Shown in pieces: positions 31,955 through 42,400 of a DNA stretch of 64,000 nt. The notes under the pieces were generated by a model. The model did not search any database, was not told the DNA's origin, and worked only from the letters and a program-made list of their open reading frames with translations. The position numbers and the translations under genes were made by a program. The stretch comes from Verpa conica. Taxonomy: Eukaryota > Ascomycota > Pezizomycetes > Pezizales > Morchellaceae. Location of the stretch: contig JAUFSD010000010.1 of the NCBI GenBank assembly GCA_033030425.1, positions 310,001 through 374,000 on the forward strand, read 5' to 3'. The stretch's first letter is position 1. Each line of letters opens with the position of its first letter.

Positions 31955-33858
31955 CTAGTATCGTGAAGGGATATCCATAGTCTCTAAACTCGATAATCTC
32001 TGGAATAGCGACGAATTCTGTTTATTCCCAATCCTTAGTGCCTCTGGGATCTCTGGCATCTTCCTAGGCTCCATCTTTTCCTTCTCGGCTTCGGCCTTAG
32101 GTTCCTGTGTCGGAGCAACCTTTTGTTTCTCCTCCTCCTTAACAATTATCTTCAACTCCTCCTTCTTTGTGGATTTCTCCTCCTCCTTCGAGACAGCTTT
32201 GACTTCCTCCTTCTTTGGTACCTCCTCATCCTTCCACCCAGCCGGATCCCAACTCGTCTCTGCAGGCGATGGTGGAGTAACCACTTTAACCACATCCTTC
32301 TTCTCGGTAGTCTCATCCTTCCCCTCCTTCCCCCAGGACGGCCACCCAGTAACAAGCGGTGGTATCGACGGCAGCGGCTTAGACGTGCTGATCAACATCT
32401 GTCGCAGGTTCTCCTGGGAGCGGGGCGGAGAAGCCGGGGGAGACACCGGGGCCCCCCTAGGTTCCGGGGTTTTAGTCCGGTAGGCCGTATACGCCGGAGG
32501 AGGTGGGGGAGGGGGTGCGCAAGACGGAGGAGAAGGTGGAGGTGGTGTGTACGCCGGAGGAGGAGGAGGGGGAGTCGTCGACTTGAGAGCCTGAGCAGAC
32601 CCCAATACCGGGGGAAACCCAAACTCACCCGCACAAAGCTCCTTCGGAGAAGCAGTGACCGGGAGCTCCTGAGGCTCAGGAGTAGTTGCTGAAGGAGGCG
32701 TGATAGAAATGATTGCTGGGACCGGGAACTCTGGAGGGGTTGTGGTTTGTATGATGGGGTATTGTGATTTTCGGGATGCGGGGTGTCGGTGTGGTGGTGG
32801 GATCCCGACTATGTGTGGTCGTTCCGAGGGACGGACTACGTGGATTCTCTGTGCGCCGACTGTGCATGTTGGGATGGCGCGGATGTCTCCTACTGGCTTC
32901 GGTTTGCCGGGTCCGTATTGCTGTTTGCGGATTGAGCCCCGACGACTGGCGCCGCGGCTGTTGACGCGGAATACTTTTTGGCCTCGTTGGCTTGAGTTGA
33001 AGCTGGATTGGCGGGGCGAGTTGTTGCCCCGGTTCATGGGCCGTCGGGCGGACTGTTGGATGTATTGCTCTGGACGGGGCTGTGGGTTCTCGCGACGTTG
33101 CCCTCCTCCTCCTCCGGTGTATTGGAGCCCATTGACTGGGAGTGAGAAGAGGGAGTAGTCGAGAGTTGTGGTTGAAGAGGTTGTGGATCTTTGTGTTGAT
33201 ACTGATGAGACCGCAGATGAAACAGTTGATGATGGTGCTTTGTACTGCTGAGGGGGCTTCGTCTGCGGTGTGTATGAAGTCGCCTGCGAGCTGTATGAAT
33301 ATGTAGAAAGAGGACGAGTAGGTGAAGTCTCGAACTCTGCAATTGTCAAAAGCGCTGATTGTCTTTGGTTTGGACTTCTCCTGGGTGCTGATGCTGAGTT
33401 CCTCTTGTCGGGGGTTACTTCAACGGTTTGGAACTGTCCAATGGGCTGTTTACTGGGCACTGGAGGTCTATCATAACCCCCCCTCGAGTCCCGTTCCTCC
33501 CTTTGGTATTTCTCATTGAGGTTCGGGACCCTGGATGAGCGTCGGGGGTTGGCCATAGGGACATCGACGAATACAGGCTGGCCAAATGTCCCCCGCTTTC
33601 CTACAGAGAGTCGCGGGGCCTTCTGTGATTCTGTACCAGCAGGCATCCATTCTGAGGTTGATGCATCTCTACAAAACGCATCCATAATTCGTGAGCTCCT
33701 CATGTTGGGTTAGGGTTATAATGGAATGTGTTTAGAAAAAAGAAAAAAGAAAAAAGAAAAAAGAAAAAAGAAAAAAAGAAAATAATAACGTACTCAAGGT
33801 GAAACGAAAGGTCTAGCTGTGGATCTGCGAACCAACGATCGACGTAGGTTCCCGACAT
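31955..33858 (-). CDS. Proline-rich, intrinsically disordered protein, about 602 aa
   Basis: Exon 1 is 33858-33794 (21 codons plus 2 nt; MSGTYVDRWFADPQ). The intron is 33699-33793 and exon 2 is 33698-31955. The joined frame is open for about 602 residues. The ATG at 33703, which could be mistaken for the start, lies at the end of the intron. The protein is low-complexity almost throughout: Ser/Arg/Gln-rich N-terminal third, Gly and Arg/Gly patches (GGGGGQRRE), two polyproline blocks (TPPPPPPAYTPPPPSPP), then an acidic-basic KEE-rich tail (KKEEVKAVSKEEE). The last 40 residues (MPEIPEALRIGNKQ, FQRLSSLE) and the N-terminal exon are the only ordered-looking parts. PPxY-like and polyproline motifs suggest SH3/WW partners; that is inference. 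No enzyme domain. Confidence 0.65.
33733..33783. repeat. (AAAAAAG)n microsatellite inside an intron
   Basis: About seven copies of a 7-bp A6G unit. On the coding (minus) strand this is a long pyrimidine tract within the intron of the proline-rich gene, where it may help or disturb acceptor choice. Confidence 0.85.
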
Positions 33859-36747
33859 TTTTAAACGAAAGAGATCAAGAGATAAAGAGAGAAAAGATTG
33901 TATCAAACAGTGTGGTGGTGTAGTTTGTGGCGGAGTTCCTGACTTCCTGACCGCAATAGCTGTGTATCTAGCTGAGCTGTAGTAGAGATGGTGTCTATGT
34001 TGCTGCGGATGACGGCTCTAATTAAGCCATCCACCTAATCGTGGTCTTCACCGGATTTCATTGAAAGATCGAATGTGCCCAGGGCACAAGGGGGAAAGAT
34101 TAAGCGTCATCACGTCCTGTCTCTTCAGGTGTTGATTCCGGCGGTCTAGACAGATCCGAGTTCCGGAGATTCTCGTTGTGAATAGGAGGTACGATCACAA
34201 GCTGTACTACGTATACGTAGCTATTGTCCTCATAGGGCGAGGCTTGAAACATAACCTACTCTTTTCCGGGCCGGGAAAGGGTTCAGATAGTAGCAAGTGA
34301 TTTTGTTCCTACAGTAGCGAGTCTTCGTTTGACCGGGGGGGAGTGCGAATATTGCGCCGGTGATCACTGCGCTGCCGGTGTTGGGCTGCGCCCCCTGCCG
34401 TGGAGTAGAGTGGAGCCGCAATTGCTGGTAACCCCCAACCCGATAAGTTTACTCAACACCACCGATACAGGTATAGGGTTTCTGATGCCCTAGCTATTTA
34501 CGAATGTTTACTTGTACCTTTGGGGGGGGGAAGTATGTAATATTAAAAATAGAAATGTGGAAGCCCCCCCCCCTGTTAATGGTGTTTCGCACCAGAAGAG
34601 AAGTCTATTATATTGATCCTCTTCAAGGGAATAAAGGGCGCGCACAGATATGGATCAGCTCAAGCGAGCGCCATATATAGCCACGCTCCAGCCCCTGGAG
34701 GATCTAGAATACCCCACCCCCTGGCAAAGAAGCTTCTACCCGCGAAAAGTCCCCTGTTAACAATCCGTTTAATAAAATAAAGCTTTGAAGCGAGTCCTGG
34801 ACCTGGCTTTATTAATCACCACATGGAGATATGGATAGAACGCCGCGCGAAAAGGCGAGTGTTGCTAAAAAAAAATATTAGGTTAGAAGCTAGTGTAAGA
34901 GGTCTGTTTAATAGGGGTCAAAAGGAGAGAATTAGACACGCTTGAAATACTATCGGGGAATGGTGTGTAAATTCTTCAGAAGATTGCATTCCAACTATAT
35001 CTCCCCCCCCCCCCTTGCGCCTTAAGTTGATTTCTCTGCTTGGGCCCTCCCAGAGGTTAAATGTCTTCACCATTGCTGGCACCAAGAAACATACGATTCG
35101 GTCATTATGTTATTGCCAATGCCTGTTAATATATATTATGCATAATTACGCGCACGCCAGCACAGACTCTGCACTCCCCGGTTGCCCTAGTTAAAAAAGC
35201 TGTAATACACCCGTAAGCGCGTAGTGAGATTTCCCCCCAGGCTCAGGGCAACTGAAGAAAAGGCTGTGTTCATAAGGCGTAATAGATGTAGGGTACTATT
35301 CGGAAATATCGAGTGGGGTATTTCAGGCTATCCAGGCCCCAAGAAAGAAAAGCATGGGGAAAAAAAACCACCAGGGCCTTGAACAGCTGTTAAGAGCCGC
35401 TCGTTACCCCGAAGAGCGGGGTATCGTGGCATCTTCGCGGGGTAAAGAATCTGCACGGATAGATCACGACATGTAAGTCGGTCTTCAAGAAACCGAGAAT
35501 TAATTAATTTATTATACGGGTGATGGTTGAGTTGACGGTGTTGAGCGCGATCCTGTCGAGGTATTGTGAGTTTTATTGCGTACATTAGCCGTAGGAGTTT
35601 GTCACACGGCGACTGACACGAGGGAAAACTGACTCTCTACAACCTGGGTATTGATGATATGATAGTAGTTAGCGAAGGCTTGTTATTGGTGACCCACAAA
35701 ACTGGGTAAGAAGTGAACCTCCTATAGAACAGCTCCTCTTCAGCAGTTTTCTTAACCCCTTGCTTGATGAAATTCCTTCGTCACGTTTATAAACCCTTAC
35801 TGTGCCTCGGGTAATGGTTAAGAGTGAGTAATAGATACTTCATTCCCCCCCGGCAGAAATATAAAGGTTCGTCCAATATTGCATATATCAGTCATGTACA
35901 AGGCTCCTCTATATATCTTCTCCCCAGCTTTTGTCTTGCCACCTGGCTGAACAGGGTCTAGTCTAATTCTTAAGTCAACATTGTCATAGCCGCCATGTGC
36001 GAGACAGTACAAAAGAAGAATGTTCGCCGGGAATTCGTGATCAGATGGAGGGTTTCGCCAGCACATCTACAGGGTCTGCTCTGGGTGCGCTTTTAGAGGA
36101 ATCAAGTCTATCCCATGTTACCCCACAATTCGATCGGCATCTTCCTAACCCCACAGATCGACGTTAATCGATTAGGCAGAATTCAGGCAGATCTGACTAT
36201 GACGAAACAAACGTCACTTTTTTTTTTCTTTCTTCCAATTATAGGTCAAAAAAAAAATATTGTTTTCAGATGCGTAAGATAGCAACATCAAGATGGAGGT
36301 TTGTAAAGGCGATGGTATTTGGGCTTAAGGCAGGTACGCTTTGCTGTTAGTGCACTTTGGTGGGACGGCACGCAAAGTGCAGAATTTGTCTTAGAGTTGA
36401 ACTGTTTCTCTGCTGTGAATGGGCCACAGTGCCCGTCCGTTTGGCCGGAAGTTGCACAGATTGGAGCAGGTTTTACCCATCCATGGGGATTCGGACCAAT
36501 ACTAACCGGACAAAAATAAAAAGTTTTAAGCGTATGAGAGAGGAGAGGTTTAGTTACAAGGATACCGAATGCTGTGTTTCTTGGGTATTCCCTGTGAGAG
36601 TGCGCGCTGTACAAGTTCTTTTGATTGCCTTCACCGAGAGGAACTGCCTCCTACTTGCATCGTTGAGCTGTACAGGGGAGATTGCAAGTTTGGGGACAAT
36701 GTGATGGCACCGGCTGGCTGTGCTGTCATTTCAGCCTTAGGAGTATG
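33859..36747. other. Gene-poor stretch, homopolymer C/G runs
   Basis: No supported gene. Runs of 9-12 C or G occur near 34521, 34565 and 35001. Short cysteine-containing frames at 36319-36519 and 36569-36754 (plus) and 36288-36614 (minus) overlap, show no signal peptide and have no splice support; they may be relics of a small secreted-protein gene. Confidence 0.35.
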
Positions 36748-36756
36748 TATATAAAA
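36748..36756 (+). promoter_or_regulatory. TATA box of the GH43-like gene
   Basis: TATATAAAA lies 93 nt before the ATG at 36849, followed by a CT-rich leader (TTCTTCTTCCC), the usual layout of a strongly expressed fungal gene. Confidence 0.6.
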
Positions 36757-36848
36757 CGGCCTCTTGCTCAAACATTTCTTCTTCCCACGGGCCATTCCAA
36801 GGTGTTTCCTTCAAGCTTGAGACAATAAACCTACCTCTCATCTCAAAG

Positions 36849-37864
36849 ATGTTTTCACTATGGAAGTTTGCTCTAGTCCTCGCGTCTACCCTCATGTTTG
36901 TGGAGTCGGCCCTAGGTATCTGGGTATTCACAGTTTTCACATCAACCAGTGAAAGTAGGATCGCAATGAATGGCATAAATCCCTATAAAAGACAATTCTA
37001 ACAAATCCTGGCAGGTAACATGTACGTTTACACCTCACAGGATGGCCTGAACTTCAACCTTTTGAAGGGACCTGCATATGTAAGCATTCCCCCCCTCCCC
37101 CTTACCTGCTGAAAGAAATCTAACACAATATGCAGGTCCCAACAACCGGTCTTATTCGTGACCCTAGCGTCATCCTTCATACCGACGGCTACTACTACAT
37201 TTCCTACACCACAAACTGGGAGGGGCGTAACTTTGCCATCGCAAAGAGTCCTAATCTCCTAGACTGGACTCTCCACACAACTGTGACAGTTCCGGACACA
37301 TTAGTTACGCGAACCTGGGCACCAGAACTATTCCAAGACCCACACACTGGACAAGTCAATATCATTGTATCTCTCGGATACACCTTATCAACCTTCAATG
37401 CATACGTCTACACCGCAAGTGATAGCTCCCTACTTAACTGGGGTACTCCCACCGTAATGAACGGCATTGGACCAAACTATATCGACACATTTGTTGTGCA
37501 CGATGGCACCCGGTACCACGCCTACACCAAGAACGAAAGCACAAAGTACCTTGAGCACGCAATCGCAACATCCCTCACAGGCCCATGGACCTTTGTTCAG
37601 ACCGGTAAGCCCACAAAAAAAAAACCCCCCCTTCTTGGTAGTATTACACTAACGTATATAGGAAACTTTGCGGGATTCGGACGTGCTGAGGGACCATGCA
37701 TCACCACATTGGCTGATGGGACTTATAGGTTGTTTGCGGATGGTTACGATAGTGGGAAGTATATTTATAGTGACAGCACTGATTTGTATAACTGGAGCGC
37801 GTACCAGGTGATTCCTGGAGGTTTGTCTGGGTTTATCAGACATGGTACTGTGCGGAAGTTGTGA
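36849..37864 (+). CDS. Secreted GH43-like glycoside hydrolase, 278 aa
   Basis: Exons are 36849-36948, 37015-37079, 37136-37604 and 37662-37864. Introns are 66, 56 and 57 nt; phases agree, total 279 codons with the TGA. Residues 1-22 form a signal peptide (FALVLASTLMFVESA). The mature protein reads as a five-bladed beta-propeller of the GH43 type: SQDGLNF, then GLIRDPSVI with the probable general-base Asp, WAPELF, the middle-blade YIDTFVV where the family has its pKa-modulating Asp, and FGRAEGPC with the probable general-acid Glu. The family cleaves arabinose- or xylose-containing plant polysaccharides, and some close relatives are inactive or unassigned. It is short but complete. A TATA box lies 93 nt upstream. 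It is followed by a poly(A)-like AATAAAATAAAA stretch. Substrate is not predictable. Confidence 0.82.
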
Positions 37865-39038
37865 TGATTTTTTGTTGTTCTAATATAGACACATGAATTT
37901 TTTTTCTAGTACCCATAAGGTTAATGAAATAAAATAAAAAACCATATGAAAAAAAAAAGATACTCATGTTGTGTGAGTAATGCATAAACAGGGTCTGGGG
38001 AAGTATTGCGTATGCCATGAATTTGGTGTCGTCGCCCGCCCCCATTTAGCGGCCTACCCACACCTAGCGAGCAGGTGTTAGTACTGTGGGGCCGTTGATC
38101 GGTTTTCTAACTAATGGGCAACAGTCTAGAGATGGTGTCCTTGTTTAGTGATCATCTATGAAGCTAGATATGGAGCATGGCTAGTGAGGTTCTCCAGCCT
38201 CAACTAGTCGACTGCGCCACAGTACGTAACTATATTAGTACTAAGTTAAGTTATCGTACTATTGTAATAACTACTCCCTAAAAGGATCCTCTAAGCGGAG
38301 TAGGCTAGAGCTATGATACCTAGAAAAATCGTTTCTACAACTCAAAAATACATTTTTGATATAAACCAAGATGTAAGGCTCGAGTGATACCTGATGATCA
38401 AGGCTGTTGGTTAGACTAAATTTGCCACCAGTGGTCAGGTAGTGATATATGTAAGGAAAGTATATACCTACCTAATAATAATTCGACCTTTCCGGACGGT
38501 TGCCAAGGGTGTGACTTTAGGATAGTATGCTATTTCTAGGTGAAACTTCCTGATCTTTACAGTTGAGCTCTGTGCTTTGCTTTAGTCACTGCTTATAACA
38601 GATTGGTTTCTGTGTCTGGCGCAAGTCGTGACTATTGGCAACCATCTGAACAATGTGGAATTATATGGTATGTGCCTACCTGATGTATCTACAGATTCGT
38701 AATAGTGAGTGGGAGGATTACTGAACAGTTGTACAACTTGAGGGTCCCAATCGAGTAAATTCTTAATATTTGTATTACTGTGATACAATAACACCGGGAA
38801 ATAAAGAAATAATAAACGACAGGGTGAGTTTGAATCTCACGTTCCACACGCAACTATAAAGAAAAACTAATGTAAGAATAGAACCCAAATAATTCAACAA
38901 AACTCCGACAAAGACTATAGCTACCCCGGGGGTACTAATATATCGCTTCCGTAGAGGCTGCTATAAGTAATAATTAGCCCTAGCTACTCTAAAAATTTAC
39001 AGCCCAGGATTGAATAGGTAACTAACCATATGTCGATC
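37865..39038. other. Intergenic stretch, nothing recognised
   Basis: AT-rich DNA between convergent genes (GH43-like plus, small secreted protein minus). AATAAAATAAAA (37927-37938) is a likely polyadenylation region for the first. No other feature. Confidence 0.4.
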
Positions 39039-39359
39039 TTAACAGTTCAACGTAGTACCCCCACACCCCATCACAACCCTATTAAATCGATCCTTAATTG
39101 GTATATCTGGGTTGCTCCTCTCATCACACCTATCGCCTACAGGCTTAGAACCGCGACAGAACTTGATACAGCACTTGATATCCCAAGGCGCCTCGGAGTA
39201 CTTGTACGAAGCGGCAGTGAACCCGAGGTTGAATGCGCCTGGGCCTGTGAATTTTGCCTGTCTGCCAGTATAGTTGGTACCGTCCCAACCGTCGAATACA
39301 ACCTTTGCAGAGGCAGAGGCTGCGAGGATGGTGGTAAGGAGAAATGAAGGATTAACCAT
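39039..39359 (-). CDS. Small secreted cysteine-rich protein, 106 aa
   Basis: A single exon from ATG 39357-39359. A clean signal peptide covers about residues 1-19 (FLLTTILAASASA). The mature protein is about 87 aa with six cysteines, arranged CC-x3-C, then single cysteines in the second half and one as the last residue. The first half has a Gly/Asn/Tyr/Phe pattern (FDGWDGTNYTG, FTGPGAFNLGF) resembling small beta-sandwich secreted proteins of the crystallin-like type; this is a weak resemblance only. On the minus strand a TATA box (39486-39478) and a CT-rich leader of roughly 90 nt precede the gene, so high expression is likely. Size, secretion and cysteine content fit an effector-like or wall-surface protein. 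The role is unknown. Confidence 0.7.
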   Translation of the reverse strand: MVNPSFLLTTILAASASAKVVFDGWDGTNYTGRQAKFTGPGAFNLGFTAASYKYSEAPWDIKCCIKFCRGSKPVGDRCDERSNPDIPIKDRFNRVVMGCGGTTLNC

Positions 39360-39477
39360 TTTGATGAGGTTAAAATAAGGTTAAAAGCTCTTTAGAGTTG
39401 TGAAATTGTAGTGGTTTGATTTAACTGATGAGTGAAGCGTGTTGATTGTGAGAGAGGGGTAGAGAATGAAGCACTGG

Positions 39478-39486
39478 CCTTTTATA
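39478..39486 (-). promoter_or_regulatory. TATA box of the small secreted protein gene
   Basis: TATAAAAGG on the minus strand, about 120 nt before the ATG. It is followed by CTCTACCCCTCTCTCAC and CAATCAACAC-type leader sequence. Confidence 0.6.
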
Positions 39487-42400
39487 CAACTCTGGTCAAC
39501 TACAGCTAGCCTAATCAAAGCACCTACGTAAGTTTCTCAGCCTTGAGTTCTCTATCATATGAGCTGCTAGGGTAGATCCAGTTTCTGGAACATAGGTCTG
39601 CTGCCAGATTTCCATATCTAAGCCATACCTCGAGTCATGAGGAAACACTTGACCTTCTGAAAATACGAATATTGTACTACCTAATTGTTTCAAAGCAGCG
39701 CCACTCTTTGATGAAGCCTATTGAATAAGTATCACCCAGAGATATTTGGCCTGATGTGGTGGCTAAGTTTTATCTGTTTTACTATTGATTCAGGCAAGGC
39801 ATCACGAGATGGCTATTCACGAGCAAGAAATGTCTGAAAGAACGAATACCTCCTTGAGATGTTCCCCCTTATAGATACTCGAGGCGGTAGCATGCTGTTC
39901 TCTGGTAACGAATCCTGATTCGTGCATGTGTTTCGCCGATACAAACTTTACTAGAGGGAGTATTTCTAGGCCCTTTTGCCTATCGAAAGGACTTGCGTAT
40001 ATATGTACATACGAGGGGTAAAACACTGAAGAACTTTAATGAGAAATACTCAAGTAGGTATATACTCTAGAATCACAGGTGGTCGCGTGCGAAGATGCCT
40101 GAAGCCTCCCAGAAATGACAAATGGTCAGTTATTGGCGGCAAAGTGCTAACTAGAAGTATTGTGATCCGCGTTATCACTAATATTCAAAGTATATTTTCA
40201 CACTTTAGAACAGACTGGAGTTGTGGGAACTCGTTGGTGTTCTATAGTACGCGAACAGCGCGGTATAGAGCGCACTTTCAGCGTCACATATACCCCATGT
40301 GTCGATAGTTTATACACGTAATATTAACCCTAATTACTTATAATGGAAGGTTTAAAAGAGAGTTAAACTGTTTATAAGAGTGCTATTCATAAGAATACTC
40401 TTAGGGGAGGTTATCAAAAACTACTACGGTAGACATACTACGGGCAATCCCACGTCGAGCTATGACTTCTCTTAGAGGTGACTTTTTGTATCCAACCTTG
40501 TCTGTAGCCGCTCATGATACATACACGATTCCTCATAAGATCCCATGATTTTTAGGAGGCTTAGGGACTTGCAAATCGCTGTATATATGATATCAAAACA
40601 TCTTACACGGAACCCCAATAAGAAGGTGCAAGCGACACCTATCTCCACAAAATCACTTCTTGCTTAATCACTGGCTTATAGTAATTATAGGCAAATATTT
40701 TGTACTCGTGATAAAAGCCTAAAACATCTTTAGGTGACATGAACAGGGCTAACGAGGCTAGTCCTTGCTGCGTCATAACACTCGTCATTGCCAAGATGTT
40801 TTATGTGAGATGACAATAGGACTTTTCAACTGACCAGGTATAGCCACACAAAACCAGTTAGGAAAAACATAGGGCACCTGGTCTTTGTGCGCTAAATAGC
40901 CTATGGCCCCAGTGGACTTTCAAAGAAAACTGGTGACCGGCCATCATGGTGACTAGGGGCATTTGAGATGTCTTACTAATTTTATATAACATCTAGTAAC
41001 TTATTTTGCATATAACGTGTTTATCTGCCACGCCTTAGTAGCCTAGTCAAGAAGGCTTTCCCTATAGTAAGTAGGCCAGTTTTTATGAAATGTTGTACGA
41101 AGCATGGTGTACTAATTAAGTAACTCTAAGAGTCTCAACCAAACATAACCCTATCTAGGACCTGACAACCCCGCACTAGATGAATATCATTAAAGAACAA
41201 GAAATGAACAAAATCCTAAAAGCTAGATAAGCAGAAAAGTGTAGCTTTGATTGCCCTTCCGGAGACAGCTTTACTCGTGGTGGATGGTTATAGGCTGTAA
41301 CCATGCCAGATCCTATGATGAAGAGCACGCCTCTCAGTACTATCTGTGGGGTCCGGGTAATGTTTTGTAAGGACCGGGGTGGAGAAGATTTTTACAGGCA
41401 CCCTGGATCCCTGGATATGTAAGCAACATGCATATCCAACTTGCCGGTGGTTGCCCTAGAAAAGAGGTAGGACCGAAGCCTATATTGGTCAGTTCCTCAA
41501 TAGTTTATATTCTCCGACCTCTAGTCCTAACTAGTTCGATATTTTAATATTAGGACACTAGGGTTAGGGTAGCTAGTTTTCTTGTTATACCTACAGTTAT
41601 TTATACTGGCTGATAGACATGAGCGCTTGTCAAAGATTGACTAGAGAGGCTACGAACATCGCTACCTTAGAGACTTTAGTTAGTCCCTGAGTAGAGATAC
41701 TACTTTCTTCTGTGTGTGAGGTTAGGCCTACTCTGGCTGGGACCCAAGATAACTGTTAATCGCGCATAGGGTGTGCTCTAATAGTTGCGCATGCGAGATA
41801 TTAGTATAATATCGACTACGTGAAGAGCTTCCTACTGACTTTAATAGTGATTGAACTAATGAGTTGGTCAAGAATTATAGAAAGGGGCGTTTGACTGTCA
41901 ACGGATGATTCAAAGAAGGCTCTAGAAGGGTGTTAACTCATACTAAACTACCAAGAATTCAAGCTGCAGCTGGTGTTTGGAAGCTGGTTATAAAGGGTTC
42001 AATACGGCTGGAGCTCGGCATAGCTGAAAGTTAATCGATGCATATTGTACTTGTAGTAAACGGTGTTCAGCATTTTATATCACTCCTAAGTTCGTAAGAC
42101 TGAGTGTGCCCAATTTTTACAACTTCCTCTAAGTGTACCCCTATAACATCCTCGAACTTACATGTAGCTTCCCATTCCCAGTCTAAATCCCCCAGCCCTC
42201 TCCGTACCATATGACGGCAGCTACGTCTATCAATTCCCAATAGACCCCCACATGCTAATTCAGCTGAAGTGGCTTTCACAGGAATAAGGTGTTTAAGGAA
42301 TGCTGCGTAAGACATACTTAATAAAAGAAATGCTTATTCTTATCCAAGCGCACATGCGATCCCACGCTCAATCTAGGTAACCGGGCTCCATAGAACCTCA

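Noticed and set aside
32123..32692. 189-aa plus-strand frame, Arg/Leu-rich
   Set aside because: Antisense to the proline-rich gene; the composition is a shadow of its polyproline and KEE codons.
36288..36754. Cysteine-containing frames upstream of the GH43-like gene
   Set aside because: Three overlapping frames on both strands; none has a signal peptide or zinc-finger spacing I can defend.
38820..38860. TTTGAATCTCAC phrase resembling a tRNA T-arm
   Set aside because: No acceptor, D-arm or anticodon stem could be folded around it.
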